From Bacteroidota bacterium (lineage in GTDB: Bacteria > Bacteroidota > Bacteroidia > Flavobacteriales > Weeksellaceae), in contig JAEWOD010000035.1 in NCBI GenBank assembly GCA_023461035.1, forward strand, positions 62,001 through 126,000: a stretch of DNA of 64,000 nt, written 5' to 3'. Every line of letters begins with the position of its first letter. Positions within the stretch are counted from its first letter, which is position 1. The notes beneath the pieces are model-generated. The model did no database searches. It was not told where the DNA came from and saw only the letters and a program-made list of their open reading frames with translations. Positions 40,756 to 47,328 of this stretch are shown here, in pieces. Both the position numbers and the translations under genes were made by a program.

Positions 40756-41060
40756 TACTTCAACAAAATGTAAGGGAATATTTAGATAATCTCATTCAGA
40801 TTTTATTTGAAAATGATTATTTCGGTTTTGAAGAATCTGCACAAATCTATGTTTCTAAAATTTATGACTTCATAGAACACGAACTTATAAACTTTCCTTA
40901 TAAAATCACTCCGGAAAAACTTTCACACTTTGGTCAGAAATACGCTTTTTACAATGCCAATAATCGCACCACTTGGTATATTTTCTTTGAAATAAAGGAC
41001 AGTCGGTTATTGATTACTTATCTCACAAATAATCATGCGCCGGAATTAAAATATTTGTAA
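40752..41060 (+). CDS. RelE/ParE-family toxin
   Basis: A 102-residue protein with the RelE/ParE layout: an N-terminal helical part (VREYLDNLIQILFENDYFGF, ESAQIYVSKIYDFI) followed by a beta-sheet ending with RTTWYIFFEIKD and LLITYLTNNHAPELKYL. TWYIFF and the NNH near the end recur in Bacteroidota RelE/ParE toxins, from memory. RelE members cut mRNA on the ribosome; ParE members poison gyrase. Which applies is not clear. The GTG at 40752 overlaps the antitoxin stop (GTGA); a TTG at 40740 would add four residues. Confidence 0.75.
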   Translation: MILQQNVREYLDNLIQILFENDYFGFEESAQIYVSKIYDFIEHELINFPYKITPEKLSHFGQKYAFYNANNRTTWYIFFEIKDSRLLITYLTNNHAPELKYL

Positions 41061-41110
41061 TATAGCTTAATCAGGACTTATATTTAACCTTTTTACTCCC
41101 AAATAATTCG

Positions 41111-41118
41111 TATCTTTG
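41111..41118 (+). promoter_or_regulatory. -7 box TATCTTTG of the mevalonate kinase operon
   Basis: TATCTTTG followed by C, an exact TAnnTTTG match 18 bases before the start codon. No TTTG box at normal spacing. Confidence 0.5.
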
Positions 41119-41136
41119 CAATGCAATTGAAAGCCA

Positions 41137-42051
41137 ATGAGAAACCCTTTGTTTTACGCTAAAATCCTTTTGTTTGGAGAATACGGCATCATCGAAGACT
41201 CCAAAGGACTCACTATTCCCTATGATTCCTACAAGGGAACTTTGACATTTGACAAAAATTCCAAAGGCAAAATTTCCAACGAAAGCATCCGCAAATTCTC
41301 TGTTTATCTGGAAGATAATTTTCCGGGCGAATTTGATTTCGTCCAAATGAAATCCGATATGGAAGCCGGAATGCATTTCGACTCGACCATTCCGCAAGGC
41401 TATGGCGTAGGAAGTTCGGGCGCTCTGGTAGCGGCTATTTACGAACGCTATGCACTCAACAAAATCGATACGGAAGAAGGAATCTCCAAAGAAATCATTG
41501 CACAACTGAAAGAAACGTTTTCCAAAATGGAATCTTTCTTTCACGGTAAAAGTTCAGGTATAGATCCTTTGATTTGTTACCTCAATTTGCCTTTACTGAT
41601 CAATTCCAAAACCGATATTTCCACGGTGGGAATTCCACAACAAAAAGAAGGAAAAGGTGCTATTTTTCTGGTTAATTCGGGTGCGCCCGGCGAAACGGCT
41701 CCCATGGTGCAGATTTTCTTTGAAAAACTGAAACAGGAAGGTTTCCGCAAAACACTGAAAGAAGAATTCATCAAGTACAACAATGCCTGTATTGACGCTT
41801 TTGTGAAAGGTGATGTCAATCCCTTGTTTTCCAATCTGAAAAAGCTTTCTACCTGGGCATTTTTACATTTCAAACCGATGATTCCGCAACGTTTGCTCGA
41901 TGCTTGGCAATACGGAATCCAAACAAATTCCTATTATCTGAAACTTTGCGGCTCAGGCGGTGGCGGATATATCCTTGGATTTACCAAAGACTACGAAAAA
42001 GCAAAAAAACATTTACACGACTTCGATACTGAAATCATTTACAAATTCTGA
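41137..42051 (+). CDS. GHMP kinase, probable mevalonate kinase
   Basis: A 304-residue GHMP-fold kinase, assigned to mevalonate phosphorylation for isoprenoid synthesis. The GHMP motifs are PLFYAKILLFGEYGIIED (motif 1, about 4-21), the ATP loop IPQGYGVGSSGALVAAIYE (motif 2, about 87-105) and CGSGGGGYILGF near the C-terminus (motif 3). GKSSGIDPLI holds the catalytic Asp. Bacteroidota use the mevalonate route, and the UbiA prenyltransferase two genes on supports the isoprenoid link. The diphosphomevalonate decarboxylase gene that I recall just upstream in related genomes is not here; the toxin-antitoxin pair is in that position. Confidence 0.85.
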   Translation: MRNPLFYAKILLFGEYGIIEDSKGLTIPYDSYKGTLTFDKNSKGKISNESIRKFSVYLEDNFPGEFDFVQMKSDMEAGMHFDSTIPQGYGVGSSGALVAAIYERYALNKIDTEEGISKEIIAQLKETFSKMESFFHGKSSGIDPLICYLNLPLLINSKTDISTVGIPQQKEGKGAIFLVNSGAPGETAPMVQIFFEKLKQEGFRKTLKEEFIKYNNACIDAFVKGDVNPLFSNLKKLSTWAFLHFKPMIPQRLLDAWQYGIQTNSYYLKLCGSGGGGYILGFTKDYEKAKKHLHDFDTEIIYKF

Positions 42052-42055
42052 TTGT

Positions 42056-42322
42056 ATGGAACGATTCACCTTTGAAGAAGACGGTCTTACCGGAGGATTC
42101 TATTTATTTGATGACGAAACAAATATAGGAGAAGTGACTTTTAGAAAAAGAAGTCACAATGCTATTTCCATTAACCATACGTATGTGAAAAAAGAATTCG
42201 AGGGAAAGGGTTATGGAAAAAAACTGGTGGACAAAGTTCTGGAATATGCAAAAGAAAATGATCTGAGTGTCACAGCCACTTGCTGGTTTGCCGAAAAAGT
42301 AATCCAATCCTACAACCCATGA
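42056..42322 (+). CDS. small GNAT-like N-acetyltransferase (YjdJ type)
   Basis: An 88-residue single-domain protein of the short GCN5-related group. It has the GNAT core only: GEVTFRKRSHNAISINHTYV, then EFEGKGYGKKLVDKVLEYA (acetyl-CoA loop with GKGYGKKL, about 48-55), then VTATCWFAEKVI. Members of this group lack the first part of the usual fold. Substrate unknown. The reading frame runs far upstream inside the kinase gene, but the ATG at 42056 is the natural start. It overlaps the next gene by four bases (ATGA). Confidence 0.85.
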   Translation: MERFTFEEDGLTGGFYLFDDETNIGEVTFRKRSHNAISINHTYVKKEFEGKGYGKKLVDKVLEYAKENDLSVTATCWFAEKVIQSYNP

Positions 42323-43227
42323 GTCCATTGAGCCCGCGAAAATTATTTATCAAAACGCTGGCGCTCTTTACGGTTATTCGCAGTTACAACATTGCCATGC
42401 TCATTCTGGCGCAATATATGGCCAGTCTTTTTGTTTTTAACGAAGGAAAAAATCACCTCGAAATACTGCTTGACAAAAACCTCAACTTTATCATCATTGC
42501 TTCTGCTTTGAGTGCAGCAGCCGGATATATCATCAATAATTTTTACGATCTGGAAAAAGACGCCATCAGCCGTCCCTTGCAAAATTATGTCGAAAGATTT
42601 GTCTCTCAGAATTTTAAACTCAATGTTTATCTCGCACTAAATATCCTTGCGCTCGGCATCGCCTTTTTGGTTTCTTGGCGTGTTGCCGTTTTCTTTTTGG
42701 TTTATCAGTTTTTGGTTTGGTTCTATTCACATAAAGTCAATAAACTCGTCTTGTTCAATAATTTATATTCGGTCATCCTGATGGTCTTTCCCTTCTTTGC
42801 CCTTTTTCTTTATTATGAAAATTTCTCTCCCATCATTTTTTTCCATGCCGGATTCCTATTGCTTTTATTGCTTGTCACCGACATACTCAAAGACCTCACC
42901 ACTTCCACGGCCGATGCTATTTATCATTACAGCACCATTCCGGTTATTTATGGTGACAAATCCACCAAAAAAATTCTGACATTTCTGATGATCATCACCG
43001 CAGCTTGGTCGGTTTTTATGTGGGGAGATAGCGGCACAGGCTATATGCGCTACTTTTTTCTGTTCAGCGCAGGGCTCAATTTATTGTTGATTTTCCCGCT
43101 TTGGAATTCACATTCCAAAACCACTTACAAGATATTACACCTGATTTTCAAACTATTAATCGGATTTGGTATCTTCAACATGGTCTTTATTGATTTAAAT
43201 CCCTTAGATTTGCAGAAAATTATTTAA
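42319..43227 (+). CDS. UbiA family prenyltransferase
   Basis: A 302-residue membrane prenyltransferase with about eight helices. The first Asp-rich motif is NNFYDLEKDAISRP (about 74-87, NxxxDxxxD type) and the second is DILKDLTTSTAD (about 192-203). Flavobacterial homologues are often annotated as geranylgeranylglycerol-phosphate geranylgeranyltransferase; that label is not proven here and menaquinone or other lipid acceptors are possible. It overlaps the GNAT gene and follows the mevalonate kinase, so this is an isoprenoid cluster. The frame opens earlier, but ATG at 42319 follows the ATGA overlap. Confidence 0.85.
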   Translation: MSPLSPRKLFIKTLALFTVIRSYNIAMLILAQYMASLFVFNEGKNHLEILLDKNLNFIIIASALSAAAGYIINNFYDLEKDAISRPLQNYVERFVSQNFKLNVYLALNILALGIAFLVSWRVAVFFLVYQFLVWFYSHKVNKLVLFNNLYSVILMVFPFFALFLYYENFSPIIFFHAGFLLLLLLVTDILKDLTTSTADAIYHYSTIPVIYGDKSTKKILTFLMIITAAWSVFMWGDSGTGYMRYFFLFSAGLNLLLIFPLWNSHSKTTYKILHLIFKLLIGFGIFNMVFIDLNPLDLQKII

Positions 43228-43233
43228 TCGTTC

Positions 43234-43317
43234 TGGGCGTGTCCCCGTTGCGATTCAACTATTTGAAATCGATTTAAAGTTTTTCCGCAACGAGGTCGGG
43301 CTGTCGGCACTCGCTTT
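43234..43317 (+). other. structured GC-rich intergenic element (possible ncRNA or dispersed repeat)
   Basis: In an otherwise AT-rich gap lies TGGGCGTGTCCCC, a stem GTTGCG (43247-43252) / CGCAAC (43286-43291) around an AT-rich loop, then GAGGTCGGGCTGTCGGCACTCGC and a T-run. I remember similar GGGCGT..CC-hairpin-GGTCGGGCT elements scattered between genes in Bacteroidota; the family name is not certain. It stands between the UbiA stop and the pseudouridine synthase. Confidence 0.5.
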
Positions 43318-43321
43318 TTTC

Positions 43322-43353
43322 ACCATACCCTTCGAGAACCTCAGGGTACGGTA
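43322..43353. repeat. REP-like palindrome (CCCTTCGAGAACCTCAGGG type)
   Basis: ACCATACCCT (43322-43331) pairs with AGGGTACGGT (43343-43352), one mismatch, around TCGAGAACCTC. The core resembles the CCCTTCGA-N-CTCAGGG repeats common in many bacterial genomes, often linked to REP-associated transposases. A run of A/AAAAGAGCTC follows. Confidence 0.6.
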
Positions 43354-43370
43354 AAAAAGAGCTCAAACAA

Positions 43371-44270
43371 ATGCCTCCATCCCTCACGCAGGAAGACAAA
43401 TTAAAAACTCAAAAAGAGTTCAAAAACAGAAAAAAAATGAAAAAAAGACAGGAAAGGCGTGACGCTTCCCCAAAAAGACCGGCGGGAAACTCAAAACCAA
43501 ATTTCAAAAACTCCGGCAAACCCTTCAAACCCCGTTTGAAAAAAGCACCTGTGGACGATGGAACTATTCGTCTCAATAAGTACATCGCAAACGCCGGGAT
43601 TTGTTCGCGCCGCGAAGCCGATGAATTCATCAGAACCGGACTCGCGCAGGTAAACGGAAAAACCGTCACCGAAATGGGCTACAAAGTCCAACCCGGCGAT
43701 GTCGTGAAATTTGACGGAAAAACCATTTCTGCAGAGAAAAATGTGTACATCTTACTCAATAAACCCAAAGGTTTTATCACCACTACCAAAGACGAAAAAG
43801 ACCGCAAAACCGTTATGGATCTAATTGCCAATGCTACAACTGCACGTGTTTTTCCGGTAGGGCGTTTGGACAGAGCCACAACAGGATTGCTGCTTTTTAC
43901 CAATGACGGATATTTAACCAAAAAGCTGACACATCCGAGTCATTCGGTACGTAAAATTTACCATGTCAAATTGAACAAAAAAGCGACGCATGCCGACCTC
44001 GACGAAATCAAAAAAGGCGTTCGCTTGATTCCGGAAGGAATTGCCGTAGTGGATAACGTTTCTTTCATCGAAGGAAAACCAAAAGATGAAATCGGAATCG
44101 AAATCCATATCGGATGGAACCGTGTAGTTAGAAGAATTTTCGAAAAATTAGGATTTGAAATTGAATCACTTGACCGTGTTTCTTTTGGCGGATTGACCAA
44201 GAAAAACCTCAAACGTGGTGACTGGCGTAAATTAGATGAAAAAGAAGTTTCTTTTTTGAAGATGCTTTAA
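43371..44270 (+). CDS. RluB/RsuA-type rRNA pseudouridine synthase
   Basis: Converts a uridine in rRNA (probably in 23S rRNA) to pseudouridine. The 299-residue protein has a long Lys/Arg-rich N-terminal extension (about 1-65), an S4 RNA-binding domain (IRLNKYIANAGICSRREADEFI, about 66-87) and the catalytic domain with VFPVGRLDRATTGLLLFTNDG (catalytic Asp near 168), LNKPKGFITT and GWNRVVRRIFEKLGFEI. This is the RsuA/RluB/RluF group; RluB fits best. The start at 43371 gives a plausible basic leader, but a later ATG inside the leader cannot be excluded. Confidence 0.9.
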   Translation: MPPSLTQEDKLKTQKEFKNRKKMKKRQERRDASPKRPAGNSKPNFKNSGKPFKPRLKKAPVDDGTIRLNKYIANAGICSRREADEFIRTGLAQVNGKTVTEMGYKVQPGDVVKFDGKTISAEKNVYILLNKPKGFITTTKDEKDRKTVMDLIANATTARVFPVGRLDRATTGLLLFTNDGYLTKKLTHPSHSVRKIYHVKLNKKATHADLDEIKKGVRLIPEGIAVVDNVSFIEGKPKDEIGIEIHIGWNRVVRRIFEKLGFEIESLDRVSFGGLTKKNLKRGDWRKLDEKEVSFLKML

Positions 44271-44291
44271 AAATTATTCAAATATATCATC

Positions 44292-44320
44292 AGCCATTTC
44301 TCTTCGAAATGGCTTTTTTC
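44292..44320 (+). terminator. rho-independent terminator after the pseudouridine synthase
   Basis: AGCCATTTC (44292-44300) pairs with GAAATGGCT (44306-44314), followed by six T. Confidence 0.85.
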
Positions 44321-44388
44321 TTATCCTATGTCAATGTCCAAATATTCTCATTTGCAGAACTTTGCATAAAGAATATAAGAGATTGATT

Positions 44389-45117
44389 ATGAAAACCATT
44401 TTTCACACTGCAAATTCAAGAGGACATGCTAATCATGATTGGCTGGATTCCCATCATACTTTCAGTTTTGCCAATTATCAGAATCCGGAAAGAATGAATT
44501 TTGGTGTTTTAAGAGTGTTGAATGATGATGTCGTTCAGGGAGGAATGGGCTTTGGAGCGCATCCGCACCGTGATATGGAAATAATATCCATTCCGTTGGA
44601 AGGCGATTTGGAACATAAAGATTCGACAGGTGTTTCAGGTGTCATCAAAAAAGGAGAAATTCAGGTGATGAGTGCCGGAACCGGAGTTCAGCACAGCGAA
44701 TACAACCATAATGTCGACAAACCGGTAAAATTTCTGCAAATCTGGATTTTCCCGAGTGAATTGGGAGTTGAACCAAGAGCCGAACAAACCAGTATCAAAG
44801 CAAATGAAATCCGAAACGATTTTCAACAAATAGTTTCGCCCAATTCTGATGATGAGGGAGTTTGGATTCACCAAGATGCTTGGTTCAATCTCGCAAAATT
44901 TGACAAAAATTTTTCAAAAGAATATAATCTTCACAAAGAAGGAAACGGAGTATATGTCTTTGTGATTGAAGGTTCAGCTAAAATAGGAAATCAAACGCTA
45001 AACCGCAGAGACGGTTTGGGGATTTGGGATACGGATGGATTCACTTTGGAATCTACCGAAGACAGCGAAATCCTGTTGATGGAAGTTCCGATGAATTTAC
45101 CCGAATATTTAAAATAG
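44389..45117 (+). CDS. pirin family protein
   Basis: A 242-residue bicupin. The N-terminal cupin has HANHDWLDSHHTFSFANY (about 11-28), GFGAHPHRDMEIISIPLEG (metal-binding His pair, about 56-74), and MSAGTGVQHSEYNH. These are YhhW-like pirin motifs; some members oxidise quercetin, others regulate. The C-terminal cupin is less conserved, as usual. The frame opens at a TTG at 44362 but the ATG at 44389 gives the family start MKTIFHTANSRG. Single gene, flanked by terminators. Confidence 0.92.
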   Translation: MKTIFHTANSRGHANHDWLDSHHTFSFANYQNPERMNFGVLRVLNDDVVQGGMGFGAHPHRDMEIISIPLEGDLEHKDSTGVSGVIKKGEIQVMSAGTGVQHSEYNHNVDKPVKFLQIWIFPSELGVEPRAEQTSIKANEIRNDFQQIVSPNSDDEGVWIHQDAWFNLAKFDKNFSKEYNLHKEGNGVYVFVIEGSAKIGNQTLNRRDGLGIWDTDGFTLESTEDSEILLMEVPMNLPEYLK

Positions 45118-45159
45118 AAATTTTTCATAGTTTTTTAGGTTAGTAGTAGGTTTAATTAC

Positions 45160-45190
45160 GAAGCCCTTGCAAATTAATTGCAAGGGCTTC
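45160..45190. terminator. bidirectional hairpin between pirin and htpG
   Basis: GAAGCCCTTGCAA and its reverse complement TTGCAAGGGCTTC around ATTAA: a 13-base perfect stem between convergent genes. The flanking T-tracts are modest on both strands. Confidence 0.75.
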
Positions 45191-45219
45191 GCTTTGTGTT
45201 TTATATAAAATTTGAAGTG

Positions 45220-47103
45220 TTATGTTAATTGCTCAAAACTACGTTTGACGAAATCAGTCAATTCTTTTCCTTTCAATAAATTCTGGGATAATTTGGCCAA
45301 ATCCATTGCCTGATTGATAAGCGGAGCTCTTTCTTCTTCCGGTTTGTTTAAAATTTCATTTGCCAAATCGCTATTGGTATTAACGACCAAGTTGTACATT
45401 TCCGGGAAATTTCCCATTCCGAACATCCCACTGCCACCCAATTGCTGCATATCTTTCATACGGCGCATAAATTCAGGCTGGGTAATAGTAAATGGCGCAT
45501 CACTTAAACTCAAATCTTCCAGTTGAACCGTATAGGTTTTTTTATCAATGATGTTTTCCAACACCGTTTTCAATGATTCTTTTTGTTCGTCCGAAAGTTT
45601 AGAAAGAATCGGTTCTTCTTTTTTGATCAAATTCTGAATGTGATCTGCATCCACACGCACAAAACTGACGTTTTCTTTTGTTTGTTCCAATTTCTGGATA
45701 AAATGCGGTGCAATCGGTGAATCGAGCAACAAAACTTCGTATCCTTTTTCCTGAGCTAATTGGATGTAAGCATCCTGCTGCTCCTTATTGGTCGCATAAA
45801 GAACTACTAATTTTCCCTCTTTATCGATCTGATGATCTTTGATTTTACCGGTCAATTCTTCCCAAGTGAAATAAGTTCCTTCCACGGTCGGATACAGCAT
45901 AAATTTATCGGATTTTTCAGCAAATTTATCTTCCGAAACCACACCATATTCCAAAACAACTTTTACATCGTTCCATTTTTTCTCGTATTCTTCACGATCA
46001 TCTTTCAGAAGCGAAACCATTTTATCCCCCACTTTTCGTGTGATGTATTGTGAAATTTTCTTCACCGCACCATCGGCTTGCAGATACGAACGGGAAACGT
46101 TTAGCGGAATATCCGGCGAATCGATCACACCACGCAACAACATCAAAAAGTCCGGTACGATTCCTTTTACTTCATCGGTAACATAAACCTGATTTTGGTA
46201 CAATTGGATTTTGTCTTTTTCGATGTTCACGTTATTTCCCAATCTCGGGAAAAACAGAATTCCGGTCAGATTAAACGGATAATCCACGTTCAGATGAATC
46301 CAGAAAAGCGGCTCTTCGAACTGCATCGGATAGAGCTCATGGTAGAAACTCAGATAATCCTCTTTAGTTAATTCAGACGGATTTTTTGTCCAGGCGGGAT
46401 TTGGATTATTGATGATGTTTTCTACTTCCACTGTTTCCGGTTTTGCATCTTCTGGCGCATCTTCCGGTAAAGGAATTGTTTCGTTTTTTGTTCCAAACTG
46501 AATCGGAACCGGCATGAATTTGTTGTATTTCAATAACAATTCACGGATTCGGTATTCCTCTAAAAATTCTTTCGAATCTTCTGAAATATGCAAAACGATT
46601 TCTGTTCCTCTTTCGGTTTTTTCGGTTTCTTCCAATGTAAATTCCGGACTTCCGTCGCATGTCCATTTTACTGCAGGTTCATCTTTGTAGGATTTTGTGA
46701 TGATTTCGACTTTATCGGCCACCATAAATGCCGAATAAAATCCCAACCCGAAATGTCCGATGATTCCGGCATCTTTAGCTGAATCTTCATATTTGTTGAG
46801 GAATTCTTCCGCACCGGAAAAAGCAATTTGGTTGATGTATTTTTCCACTTCTTCGTCCGTCATCCCGATTCCCTGATCGATGATGTGCAGCGTTTTATCG
46901 TTCTTATTTATTTTAACTTCGATTTTCGGATTTCCGTATTCGACTTTGGCCTCGCCTATATTGGTCAGGTGTTTTAATTTCAGCGTAGCATCGGTAGCAT
47001 TGGAAATCAATTCGCGCAAGAAAATTTCGTGATCGCTGTATAAAAACTTCTTAATGAGTGGAAAAATATTTTCCACTGAAACGTTAATATTTCCTTTTGT
47101 CAT
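45220..47103 (-). CDS. htpG: molecular chaperone HtpG (bacterial Hsp90)
   Basis: ATP-dependent cytosolic chaperone. The 627 residues match E. coli HtpG (624). The GHKL ATPase domain has EIFLRELISNATDATLKL (Glu/Asn near 31-35), IIDQGIGMT (about 74-82) and GIIGHFGLGFYSAFMVADK (about 113-131). The middle domain includes LFWIHLNVDYPFNLTGILFFP and DSPDIPLNVSRSYLQAD (catalytic loop Arg). The C-terminal dimer domain starts after about residue 500. Upstream are a repeat element and polA. No heat-shock operator is evident. Confidence 0.97.
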   Translation of the reverse strand: MTKGNINVSVENIFPLIKKFLYSDHEIFLRELISNATDATLKLKHLTNIGEAKVEYGNPKIEVKINKNDKTLHIIDQGIGMTDEEVEKYINQIAFSGAEEFLNKYEDSAKDAGIIGHFGLGFYSAFMVADKVEIITKSYKDEPAVKWTCDGSPEFTLEETEKTERGTEIVLHISEDSKEFLEEYRIRELLLKYNKFMPVPIQFGTKNETIPLPEDAPEDAKPETVEVENIINNPNPAWTKNPSELTKEDYLSFYHELYPMQFEEPLFWIHLNVDYPFNLTGILFFPRLGNNVNIEKDKIQLYQNQVYVTDEVKGIVPDFLMLLRGVIDSPDIPLNVSRSYLQADGAVKKISQYITRKVGDKMVSLLKDDREEYEKKWNDVKVVLEYGVVSEDKFAEKSDKFMLYPTVEGTYFTWEELTGKIKDHQIDKEGKLVVLYATNKEQQDAYIQLAQEKGYEVLLLDSPIAPHFIQKLEQTKENVSFVRVDADHIQNLIKKEEPILSKLSDEQKESLKTVLENIIDKKTYTVQLEDLSLSDAPFTITQPEFMRRMKDMQQLGGSGMFGMGNFPEMYNLVVNTNSDLANEILNKPEEERAPLINQAMDLAKLSQNLLKGKELTDFVKRSFEQLT

Positions 47104-47203
47104 AGCTCTGATTTTGCTTCCAATTAGTCAAAAAAAATACCATGGAAATGAAATCTGACAAAATGGCGTTAGTTTATTTATCCTAAATGAACAAAAGTGT
47201 GTG

Positions 47204-47294
47204 GTCATTGCGAGGAGGAGGTACGACGATGTGGCAATCCGGTATGTGGTTTTGGAGATTGCTTCGTCCTCCCTACGGTCGTTCTCGCAATGAC
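47204..47294. repeat. GTCATTGCGAG...CTCGCAATGAC dispersed inverted repeat
   Basis: A 91-base element with exact 11-base inverted ends GTCATTGCGAG (47204-47214) and CTCGCAATGAC (47284-47294), and internal TTGGAGATTGCTTCGTCCTCC. This pattern (GTCATTGCGAGG..GAAGCAATC..) is a familiar dispersed repeat in many bacterial genomes. It is GC-richer than its surroundings and lies between htpG and polA, just past the polA stop. Confidence 0.75.
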
Positions 47295-47328
47295 AAGGAA
47301 CACACGCACGTCATGGCAAATGGAGTGG

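Noticed and set aside
40740..41060. TTG at 40740 as the toxin start
   Set aside because: GTG at 40752 overlaps the antitoxin stop exactly as GTGA and leaves the conserved part intact; the longer form cannot be excluded.
41960..42055. Upstream extension of the small GNAT frame
   Set aside because: Lies wholly inside the mevalonate kinase gene in another frame; the ATG at 42056 follows the kinase stop.
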